From an uncultured Chryseolinea sp. (lineage in GTDB: Bacteria > Bacteroidota > Bacteroidia > Cytophagales > Cyclobacteriaceae), in NCBI GenBank assembly GCA_946478915.1, contig CAMLER010000364.1:1-5713 (forward strand): DNA of 5,713 nucleotides, given 5' to 3'. The notes below the pieces were generated by a model, which worked only from the letters and a program-made list of their open reading frames with translations, was not told the origin of the DNA and did no database searches. The position numbers and the translations under genes are program-made. Positions 1 through 5,643 of this stretch are shown here, one piece after another (the first letter of the stretch is position 1; the number at the start of each line of letters is the position of its first letter).

Positions 1-1574
1 AGCGCGGATTTTTTCGGATCGTTGCCCATGCGGGTGGTGCCCACTTCGTGAATGATCCTTCCGGGTGCGGCGAGACCGTAGTTGTTGTGCGGTCCGTCGT
101 TCGCGCCACTCGTGACGACACCGCCCATCGCATCAATTATCTCGGCGAATGTTTCCTTCATGTGTTTGGCCTGCTTGATCTCGTAGTCACTCCATTTGTA
201 GTGGAAGCGCAGCACAGGGATTCCAAATTTATCAACCGTTCCCGGGTCGATTTCACAATAATTATCTTCGCGCGCTACAGCTTCGCCACGGCCGGACATA
301 CCAATGGTAGCGCCATAGAAATAACGATAGTCATCTTTTAAAGATGCGCCGTAACCACCGGCTTGCTTTTGTTTGCCATCTCGTCCAGCATACTTACCGT
401 TTATTTTATCCATGCCAAACCCGAAGCCATAACCAGGCATATTCATTCCGCCACCATATTCAATATGATATCCACGGGGAAAGTCAAGCTTTTTATTGTC
501 AAGCCACCAGGGTGTGTAAACGTGCATGCCGCCAACCCCATCCTCATTGTATCGCTTTCTTCCCACAAGATGAGGAAGGATACCTCCCATTGATGCACCA
601 GTGGAGTCATGCAAATACTTTCCTACGACACCGCTGGCATTAGCCAGACCGTTAGGATTGCGTGATGATTTCGAATTAAGCAACAAACGCGACGACTCAC
701 AGGCACTCGCTGCGAGCATAACGATCTTAGCCGATACGGTATACTCCTGCAGATCCTGTGTGTTGACGAATGAAACGCCGGTCGCTTTGCCTTCATCATT
801 AGTTAAAACCTCGCGGGCCATGGCATGAGGTATTACGTCAACATTGCCGGTGGCCAATGCGGGTTTGACTAAAACGGATGATGATGAGAAGTCGGCATAC
901 ACCGTGCATCCTCTTCCGCATTGCCTGCAATAAAAGCATGCTCCCCGATCCTTGTTAACCGGTTTGGTAAGTATGGATAAGCGCGAAGGAATGACAGGAA
1001 TATTCAGCTCCTTTCCGGCCTTCGAAATGAAAAGCTCGTGTAGCCTTGGCTTAGGTGGAGGGAGGTAAATGCTATCGGGATCATTCGGGAGATTTTCCTT
1101 TGAACCAAAAACTCCGATCAACCGATCTACCTTGTCATAATATGGTGCAACATCGTCATACGCGATCGGCCAGTCATCGCCCAAGCCATCAATACTCTTT
1201 CGTTTAAAATCCTTTGGACCGAATCGGAGTGAAATTCTTCCCCAGTGATTGGTGCGGCCGCCCACCATCCGAGCTCTGAACCAATCAAATTTAGTGTTAT
1301 CCTTATGGGTGTATGGTTCACCTTCCAGTTCCCACCCGCCGTATGCTGCATCAAAATCGCCAAAGTGCCGATATGGGGTACTTGCACCTCTTCGAGGAGA
1401 CTCCCATGGCCATTTCAGTTGGGTAACATTTTTTGCCGGATCATACAAAGGTCCAGCTTCCAGGAGCACAACTTTTACTCCAGCATTGGCAAGGACATAA
1501 GCGGCCATTCCCCCGCCTGCTCCTGATCCAACAATACACACATCATATGCCTTCTGAGTTTCCTTAATTTGCAT
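1..1574 (-). CDS. GMC-family FAD-dependent oxidoreductase, gluconate/sugar dehydrogenase-like, C-terminus off window
   Basis: The reading frame is open without frameshift for 524 codons from the ATG at 1574 to the left edge. The N-terminus carries the FAD-binding Rossmann motif GSGAGGG (residues 16-22) and an acidic E39 at the end of the second strand. The GMC signature GGRTNHWG is at 105-112. HEVGTTRMG (509-517) matches the conserved region near the C-terminal domain. A cluster CFYCRQCGRGC holds Cys213, 216, 219 and 223, as in gluconate-2-dehydrogenase-type and related GMC subunits, where such cysteines bind an iron-sulfur cluster. Relatives run to about 560-570 residues, so some 40-50 residues, including the usual C-terminal catalytic His/Asn region, are missing here. 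The likely role is oxidation of a sugar or alcohol with electrons passed to a membrane acceptor; the substrate is unknown. There is no signal peptide; in this type the small subunit often carries the export signal, and none is seen upstream, so it may lie beyond the left edge. Confidence 0.93.
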   Translation of the reverse strand, partial: MQIKETQKAYDVCIVGSGAGGGMAAYVLANAGVKVVLLEAGPLYDPAKNVTQLKWPWESPRRGASTPYRHFGDFDAAYGGWELEGEPYTHKDNTKFDWFRARMVGGRTNHWGRISLRFGPKDFKRKSIDGLGDDWPIAYDDVAPYYDKVDRLIGVFGSKENLPNDPDSIYLPPPKPRLHELFISKAGKELNIPVIPSRLSILTKPVNKDRGACFYCRQCGRGCTVYADFSSSSVLVKPALATGNVDVIPHAMAREVLTNDEGKATGVSFVNTQDLQEYTVSAKIVMLAASACESSRLLLNSKSSRNPNGLANASGVVGKYLHDSTGASMGGILPHLVGRKRYNEDGVGGMHVYTPWWLDNKKLDFPRGYHIEYGGGMNMPGYGFGFGMDKINGKYAGRDGKQKQAGGYGASLKDDYRYFYGATIGMSGRGEAVAREDNYCEIDPGTVDKFGIPVLRFHYKWSDYEIKQAKHMKETFAEIIDAMGGVVTSGANDGPHNNYGLAAPGRIIHEVGTTRMGNDPKKSA

Positions 1575-1981
1575 AGAAAATTTTGGTTAAGCTGCGCGAC
1601 AACAGTAAAATAGTTGGACTGCCGTAACACACTTCAATTTCATTGATTCGGTTTGACGGGTAAAATTTAATTAAAGTTGTGACAAAGTAGATGTTTTCTG
1701 TCAAAAACTTTACTGGCGGCAGCACAAAATTGACGTATAGCTATTGCGTTGCGACGTCAGGACAAAATTGGCCTGGGATTCTTTCCTAGTAGAAGGGGAA
1801 TGTCATATAGATGGGAAAATTATATTCAACTCAGAAAAATTAGACGGATAAATGTCATTTATACACGTATTCATTTCCTCAAGTCTTTAGTCGGAAATGT
1901 GAAATGCAATCCTAGAATAGTCTATAAAGTAGAATCGGAAGTCGATCGAGAGATAAACGAAAAAGGATATCGCCAAAAATG
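1575..1981. other. AT-rich intergenic gap upstream of the GMC gene
   Basis: No convincing gene is seen. By hand count, 1801-1860 is about 27% GC and 1861-1980 about 36%, lower than the flanking genes. A plus-strand frame of 77 codons (TTG at 1749, or ATG at 1800, stop at 1980-1982) is lysine/arginine-rich and matches no family I recognise; I treat it as chance. Small repeats are present: ACAAAATTG at 1724-1732 and 1762-1770, and TGACGT (1731-1736) facing ACGTCA (1754-1759). The GMC promoter should lie within the minus-strand part at about 1575-1740, but I could not find a clear Bacteroidota TTTG / TAnnTTTG pair. Confidence 0.5.
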
Positions 1982-2009
1982 AAAAAAGCCCGCTCTCTCG
2001 AGACGGGCT
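1982..2009 (-). terminator. Intrinsic terminator downstream of the Crp-family gene
   Basis: Read on the minus strand, AGCCCG pairs with CGGGCT (positions 2009-2004 with 1992-1987). The stem extends inward as TCT/AGA with one bulged G and a CGAG loop. A run of six T follows directly (1987-1982, the first also in the stem). This is a classic rho-independent terminator for minus-strand transcripts coming from the Crp-family gene or from a separate small transcript. The plus-strand side has no T-run, so it is not bidirectional. Confidence 0.8.
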
Positions 2010-2035
2010 ATCTCCCTCACCTACCAAACTGGCGC

Positions 2036-2049
2036 TAACCCTAGGGTTA
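2036..2049. repeat. Perfect 14-base palindrome
   Basis: TAACCCTAGGGTTA is fully self-complementary. Flanking CGC (2033-2035) and GCG (2051-2053) extend the pairing if T2050 is bulged. As RNA it would form an 8-bp stem with a CTAG loop; as DNA it could be a dimeric protein site. The sequence shows only the symmetry, not which use applies. Confidence 0.6.
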
Positions 2050-2150
2050 TGCGTAATCTGTTGATCATTTCTGATCCCTTAAAACCTGTTCGAAAAGATA
2101 ACCACACATGGCGGATATTGGTTTCATAGCCCAAAGACTTAATGAATTTC

Positions 2151-2164
2151 TTAACAAATGTTAA
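2151..2164. promoter_or_regulatory. TTAACA-N2-TGTTAA palindrome, candidate Crp/Fnr-family operator
   Basis: TTAACAAATGTTAA is a perfect 6-2-6 inverted repeat beginning 12 nt past the stop codon of the Crp-family gene. It equals the consensus form of the Listeria PrfA box, and PrfA is itself a Crp/Fnr-family protein. An A/T-rich palindrome can arise by chance, and no promoter is visible beside it. Binding by the adjacent regulator is inference only. Confidence 0.35.
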
Positions 2165-2176
2165 CGGCAGGAAGCT

Positions 2177-2800
2177 TTAGTATTCCGGAGGTTGTGAGAT
2201 TGCATCGCCTCTTAATTGAGGTTGTGCTTTAGAGAGCGTCTTTCTAATTCGACTTAAAGATTCGGGGGTGATCCCAAGGTACGACGCAATCATTTTTTGA
2301 GGAAGGCGCAAGGCAAGAGCTGGGTAGGTATTAACAAATGACAAGTATCGATCTTCACCAGTGTCACTAAGAAGGGATATAAGCCTTTTTCGGATCGACC
2401 TGAAGTTGTTAAGTCTGAGTCTTTCTAATAAAGTTTTCGCGCCCGGAACCCTTAAACCCAATTGAGTAAGGAATTCTTCAGGTACCCTGACATAAGACGT
2501 ATCCTCGACAGCATCAATGAAAAAAGTCGAAGGATCTCCACTCATTAAACTTATGCGCTCTGAGATCCACCATTCGTCGGGAGCGAACTGAAGGATGTGT
2601 TCCCTCCCTTTCTTGTCAAAGACGTAACTCCTTAAACAACCCTTCGCAACAAAAAAATTATACCTGCAAATTTCATCAACCTTCAAAACGATACCGCCTT
2701 TGGGCGCCTGATCATCAATACATAGAGGTCCGAGCTCCTGCAATATTTCATCAGGAATGTCAACCTTTGACTGCAGATATCTTTTCAATGCCGCATACAT
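2177..2800 (-). CDS. Crp/Fnr-family transcriptional regulator
   Basis: This is a cytoplasmic DNA-binding regulator of 207 residues, the usual size for Bacteroidota Crp-like proteins. Residues 1-20 form the short amphipathic lead, about 30-115 the cyclic-nucleotide-type beta-roll, about 120-145 the dimerisation helix, and 165-191 the helix-turn-helix (LPQKMIASYLGITPESLSRI, with TPESLSRIRK as recognition helix). The beta-roll keeps W78, I79 and E81, like the WIGE of E. coli CRP, but the position of the cAMP phosphate-binding Arg appears to be Ser91. Canonical cAMP binding is therefore doubtful; its signal is unknown. I chose the ATG at 2800 because the family starts with this kind of MYxALxxYLQ lead; a TTG at 2827 would add nine residues. 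It lies 116 nt after the NamZ gene and could share its transcript or use its own promoter. The terminator at 2009-1982 closes the unit. Confidence 0.93.
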   Translation of the reverse strand: MYAALKRYLQSKVDIPDEILQELGPLCIDDQAPKGGIVLKVDEICRYNFFVAKGCLRSYVFDKKGREHILQFAPDEWWISERISLMSGDPSTFFIDAVEDTSYVRVPEEFLTQLGLRVPGAKTLLERLRLNNFRSIRKRLISLLSDTGEDRYLSFVNTYPALALRLPQKMIASYLGITPESLSRIRKTLSKAQPQLRGDAISQPPEY

Positions 2801-2834
2801 CCCAGCATGGTTAATGGAAAGTAACAAAGTTTAA

Positions 2835-2873
2835 CACAAATTGTGAATAAGCCTATCACAGGCATTTTTTTTT
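2835..2873. promoter_or_regulatory. Candidate promoter/operator region of the Crp-family gene
   Basis: The gap holds CACAA-A-TTGTG (2835-2845), a perfect 5-1-5 inverted repeat. Overlapping it is TGTGA (2842-2846) facing TCACA (2856-2860); these are E. coli CRP half-sites but spaced by 9 rather than 6. A run of nine A on the minus strand (2873-2865) lies just upstream and could act as an UP-like element. On the minus strand, AAACTTTG (2832-2825) differs from the Bacteroidota -7 element TAnnTTTG at one fixed position. No good -33 element was found. Autoregulation is plausible but unproven. Confidence 0.35.
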
Positions 2874-2916
2874 GTTAGAACCGGATTTCCACGTGCTCAG
2901 TGATTGAATTCTGCCG

Positions 2917-4110
2917 CTATGGGTACAGCAGATATTTAGCCCTCATTTTTTTATATTCACTCAATCCAGGCGCCCAACTGTCGCGGATCTCTTTTTCACT
3001 TGCTCCGGAAATAATCTGCTGCCGAAATGCATCAACGCCGGCCAGCCGCTCTATCGTACCCATTTCTCTGCTTAGGCTGGAGTCGAAAAATTTCTCCTTA
3101 TAGGGGTATGCATTGTACAACTCGATCATCCACTGAATATTGATTTGTTTCTTCTTGCGAAGAATATTTACATCATAATTTCTAAGGTCTAATCCGTAGC
3201 ATACCTGATCCATATGCAAGGGAGTTTCTGCCATTCCTTTAATGCCGGTCGGTGTGTATGAGAATTCATAAATCCCTTTAAGCTCCGGGCTACCAAGTAC
3301 AGTAAAGGGGAAATAGGTACCACGCCCATGATTCAGATAAGTACCTTCAAAAAGGCAGGTTGAAGGATACAACAACACCGCCTGCTGGGTATTGAGATTT
3401 GGTGAAGGCTTGACCGGAAGAGTATAGGGCATTTCATGATTGTAGTTTGCAACCTTAATTACCCTGAGTTTACATTTTACTTTTCCGGTAAGCCAACCTT
3501 CTCCGTTTGCCATTTGAGCAAACTCCCCTACCGTCAACCCATGGGCTATGGGAATAGGGAACATTCCGATTCCGGATTTATGTTTCATATCCAATATCGG
3601 CCCGTCGATCAAATAGCCATTGGGATTTGGACGATCCAATATCAACAATTCCTTACCGTTCTCGTGACAAGCCTCCATAAGGCGCGCGAGTGCATTTATG
3701 TTTGTATAAAACCGACAGCCTACATCTTGAAGATCATAAATCATTATATCGACATTGGCAAGGTCCTCTTTCGTGGGCTTGTTCTTTTTTCCATACAACG
3801 AGATCACAGGTATCCGTGTCTTTGCATCGGTTTCATCTGCAACCTGAGCGCCTGCGCTGGCCTGACCTCTGAATCCATGTTCCGGTCCGAAAACCTTTAC
3901 AATATTCACCCCAAGAGATTGCAGCGTGTCCACCAGGTGAGAATTACCAACTACTGAGGTCTGATTTGCCAGCATTGCGACCCGTTTGCCCTTCAATAAT
4001 GGTAAATATTGGTCAAGTTGCTCGGCGCCAGTTCTTATTTCCGATTGACTAAATCCTTTGATCGTAAAAATCAGAAGCGTGGCGACAAGAATAAATGGAA
4101 TAGACCTCAT
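2917..4110 (-). CDS. namZ: Exo-beta-N-acetylmuramidase NamZ family (DUF1343)
   Basis: The 397-residue protein is a full-length DUF1343 member. The family includes the characterised NamZ enzymes, which release terminal MurNAc from the non-reducing end of peptidoglycan fragments. Residues 1-22 are a Sec signal peptide (R2, hydrophobic 4-17, cleavage near GFS-Q). Family blocks in order: LKGKRVAMLANQTS (39-52), GPEHGFRG (75-82), PVISLYG (101-107), DIMIYDLQDVGCRFYT (121-136), ILDRPNPNG (157-165), PIPIAHGLTVGE (185-196), KPSPNLNT (234-241), LFEGTYLNHGRGT (253-265). E77 and the Asp residues at 126 and 129 are candidate active-site residues. It should act in the periplasm in wall turnover or muropeptide salvage. 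No murQ, amgK or transporter gene is in the window, so it is not next to the usual recycling partners. The ATG at 4110 is well placed for the signal peptide; there is no clear Shine-Dalgarno. Confidence 0.92.
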   Translation of the reverse strand: MRSIPFILVATLLIFTIKGFSQSEIRTGAEQLDQYLPLLKGKRVAMLANQTSVVGNSHLVDTLQSLGVNIVKVFGPEHGFRGQASAGAQVADETDAKTRIPVISLYGKKNKPTKEDLANVDIMIYDLQDVGCRFYTNINALARLMEACHENGKELLILDRPNPNGYLIDGPILDMKHKSGIGMFPIPIAHGLTVGEFAQMANGEGWLTGKVKCKLRVIKVANYNHEMPYTLPVKPSPNLNTQQAVLLYPSTCLFEGTYLNHGRGTYFPFTVLGSPELKGIYEFSYTPTGIKGMAETPLHMDQVCYGLDLRNYDVNILRKKKQINIQWMIELYNAYPYKEKFFDSSLSREMGTIERLAGVDAFRQQIISGASEKEIRDSWAPGLSEYKKMRAKYLLYP

Positions 4111-4185
4111 ATCTTTTTTTACAAAACTGAGAGAAAAAGTGAATAAATCATAACCGCCACCGCCGCTATGAGGTGCAAAAGACTT

Positions 4186-5112
4186 CTAATTTCTGCAAAT
4201 GCTAATTTCATGATTTTCAGGATAGCTAAAATGATTCTCTAACAGCCATCGTGCCTTGTAAATTCGGAGCCCATGTTGCATAAAAATTGTTTCCCCTGTG
4301 AAGGAGATCACTTCATCTGTCCACCATTTTTCTTTGGGATGAATAATGATAGAAGGAAAATCCGGTGGCCCGGAGGAAACGCTTTTAATATGATCCGTGT
4401 GTTTTGCCTTTACCTTCCTGAACTTCTTTGTTGAAAACTCGAAATGATAGATATCTAAACCTGTTGTAAGCCACATTGCATCCTTATGATGTACCGGAAA
4501 CAGATCGTGCAGATTCGCCGGGAGTGTAACCGAATCAGCCAAGGTCAGTGAGGGGTCATTGCAATCGGAGTTGTAAGTAAATGAATATAATTGATTGCCC
4601 GACCCCGCCCAGAGTACTTGTCGCGTCTTATCCCAAACGACGTTATGACCGTCTGTAATTGGATAAGATTTAAAAGAAACATGTTCGGCTAAATTAATTG
4701 TATCGACAGCGAAGAGGCGAAGAAAATTCCCAGTGCTGGATGAACTAACTATATTCCCATCAGGCAGAATTTCAGCTGAATGAGGGTTGCCGCCGGCGTA
4801 GGCATAAAATACTGCTTTCTTGTCGGCGAGTCGGATCAATCCCACGGCTCCGCCAGACGCCGTCATCAAAATATATTTATTATTATAAACCGGCTTCGCT
4901 TCATCGGGGTTATCAAACCAATTAACATGATCTCTGTCAACATTGGACTTCTCCGCCGTCCACTCCCACACGATGCGATTTGCCTCAGTGTCAACGATTA
5001 TTATACGATGGCGAGATTGTTCACATAAGACAATGCATTTACTACACGCTTCAACTGCGGTTGAAGGAATTGGAACCAAACTGGATATTAAGCCGAGAAT
5101 AATGAATAACAT
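4186..5112 (-). CDS. Secreted beta-propeller-like protein, DUF6528-like
   Basis: A predicted exported protein of 308 residues from the ATG at 5112. Residues 2-13 are hydrophobic and PIPSTAVEA (14-22) resembles a signal cleavage region. The body reads as repeated short strands typical of propeller blades: IVLCEQSRHRIIIVD (27-41) with VWEW (48-51), YILMTASGGAVGLIRL (80-95), PHSAEILPDGN (110-120), GHNVVWDKTRQVLWAG (155-170), LHDLFPVHHKDAMWL (201-215) and IIIHPKEKWWTDEVISF (255-271). The wording PHSAEILPDGN...STGNFLRLF recalls the Bacteroidota DUF6528 family, recognised from memory. The function is unknown; binding of a sugar or wall fragment is a guess. The start is uncertain. The ATG form has no positive n-region, whereas a TTG at 5169 would add K7 and R14 but sits in the T-tract of the upstream terminator. 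The NamZ gene follows after 75 nt, so the two may be cotranscribed. Confidence 0.75.
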   Translation of the reverse strand: MLFIILGLISSLVPIPSTAVEACSKCIVLCEQSRHRIIIVDTEANRIVWEWTAEKSNVDRDHVNWFDNPDEAKPVYNNKYILMTASGGAVGLIRLADKKAVFYAYAGGNPHSAEILPDGNIVSSSSTGNFLRLFAVDTINLAEHVSFKSYPITDGHNVVWDKTRQVLWAGSGNQLYSFTYNSDCNDPSLTLADSVTLPANLHDLFPVHHKDAMWLTTGLDIYHFEFSTKKFRKVKAKHTDHIKSVSSGPPDFPSIIIHPKEKWWTDEVISFTGETIFMQHGLRIYKARWLLENHFSYPENHEISICRN

Positions 5113-5167
5113 TGTCCAATTTACGGCTCTAACGGAAATCGAAAAAATTTTACCACATGGTAAACAC

Positions 5168-5205
5168 AAAAATACCGTCTTACGTCAACGACATAAGACG
5201 GTATT
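5168..5205 (-). terminator. Strong intrinsic terminator of the lipoprotein gene
   Basis: Positions 5171-5186 and 5190-5205 form a 16-base inverted repeat with a 3-base loop. The only departure is C5183 against A5193, which becomes a G-U pair in the minus-strand RNA, so that stem is continuous only in that direction. A run of five T (5172-5168, minus strand) follows. It lies 22 nt past the lipoprotein stop and should separate that gene from the propeller gene. Confidence 0.88.
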
Positions 5206-5227
5206 CGTCTACCTACAGTAAAGGTAT

Positions 5228-5428
5228 TTATCTTATTGAATCGCCCGGTGCAGGAGTGGACAGGGTATCAATGTTCATGCTATCCATCTCGTCGGTTTCT
5301 GGTGTCAGCACTTCACCTGCATTGTCTTCCACATTTTCGTCTGTATTAGCCCCAGATGTTCTGTTCGTACCGTCACCACACGCTGCTAACATTCCAGCAG
5401 CAAAGAGTATCACGATTAGCTTTTTCAT
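5228..5428 (-). CDS. Small acidic lipoprotein of unknown function
   Basis: The 66-residue product starts MKKLIVILFAAGMLAACGDG: a lysine n-region, a hydrophobic stretch, then the lipobox LAAC with lipidated Cys17. The mature part of about 50 residues is rich in Asp, Glu, Asn, Thr and Ser with only two Arg and no aromatic residue, so it is probably unstructured and envelope-anchored. It does not match a family I recognise. Export signals rich in K/D/E directly after the Cys are weak here, so surface exposure cannot be called. The ATG at 5428 is preferred over an in-frame GTG at 5434 because it gives the standard MKK lead. It is monocistronic by appearance, with its own terminator 22 nt downstream and repeats upstream that may regulate it. 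Confidence 0.8.
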   Translation of the reverse strand: MKKLIVILFAAGMLAACGDGTNRTSGANTDENVEDNAGEVLTPETDEMDSMNIDTLSTPAPGDSIR

Positions 5429-5459
5429 ATTCACAATTTGTTTAAGTGAGAATTTTTTT

Positions 5460-5499
5460 CTGTTTCACGTCTTCCAAATTATGTGCCCGCCTGTTTCAC
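5460..5499. repeat. Direct repeat CTGTTTCAC upstream of the lipoprotein gene
   Basis: CTGTTTCAC occurs at 5460-5468 and again at 5491-5499. The 31-base period is close to three turns of B-DNA, so two proteins bound here would sit on the same face. The first copy begins 32 bases upstream of the lipoprotein ATG, in the expected promoter zone. Two 9-base copies may also be chance. Confidence 0.4.
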
Positions 5500-5512
5500 C
5501 GATTTTCAGCCA

Positions 5513-5537
5513 TTTACCCCACGTTTTCTGGGGTAAA
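5513..5537. repeat. Inverted repeat TTTACCCCA / TGGGGTAAA, possible operator
   Basis: A perfect 9-base inverted repeat with a 7-base spacer. No T-run follows on either strand, so it is not a terminator. A third related copy, CACTTTTACCC at 5555-5565, can pair with GGGTAAAGTG (5531-5540) with one extra T, giving an alternative hairpin. It lies 85-109 bases upstream of the lipoprotein ATG, which fits an upstream operator or a structured leader. Confidence 0.5.
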
Positions 5538-5643
5538 GTGTTGCTAATACTCCTCACTTTTACCCGATGTGTTGCGATCAGACGCATTAATCATCCATGA
5601 TAAATGATGAATGCAAGCAAGCCTTAATCCCAAAACCTAAATT

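Larger units (their letters stand above)
1982..2080 (-). ncRNA. Candidate structured RNA or structured 3' UTR
   Basis: Three hairpins follow one another on the minus strand. The first is GATCA-GAAA-TGATC (2076-2063), a 5-bp stem closed by a GNRA tetraloop. The second (2053-2033) pairs CGC and TAACC with GGTTA and GCG around a CTAG loop with one bulged A. The third is the terminator hairpin ending in T6. The order of stable hairpins then terminator is what a small RNA or protective 3' UTR looks like. I cannot assign an RNA family, the 5' end is unknown, and no promoter was identified. It may simply be the tail of the Crp-family mRNA. Confidence 0.3.

Noticed and set aside
1127..1387. An 86-codon minus-strand frame inside the GMC gene
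   Set aside because: It is an out-of-frame shadow of the GMC coding frame, which is continuous and carries the GGRTNHWG signature here.
1749..1982. A 77-codon plus-strand frame in the AT-rich gap
   Set aside because: It needs a TTG start (or ATG at 1800), opposes all other genes, is full of Lys/Arg/Ile codons expected from AT-rich DNA, has no recognisable domain and no plus-strand terminator.
1983..2060. A minus-strand stretch resembling a tRNA 5' half (AGCGCCAGTTTGGTAGG)
   Set aside because: The expected acceptor stem, anticodon arm and T-arm do not follow; the downstream sequence forms a terminator hairpin instead.
2851..2873. GCCT-ATCAC-AGGC hairpin followed by nine T on the plus strand
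   Set aside because: The stem is only 4 bp and no plus-strand gene precedes it, so a terminator call is not supported; the T-run is more likely an A-tract of the Crp-family promoter.
3436..3957. A 173-codon plus-strand open frame
   Set aside because: It is the exact antisense of the NamZ coding region, whose conserved family blocks cover the whole stretch; the antisense translation shows no domain.
5157..5600. A 147-codon plus-strand open frame
   Set aside because: It runs antisense through the terminator, the lipoprotein gene and its promoter region. The lipobox and MKK lead on the other strand are far better evidence.
5590..5610. TCATC/GATGA inverted repeat near the right edge
   Set aside because: Short arms with a long spacer and no T-run; not distinguishable from chance in AT-rich sequence.
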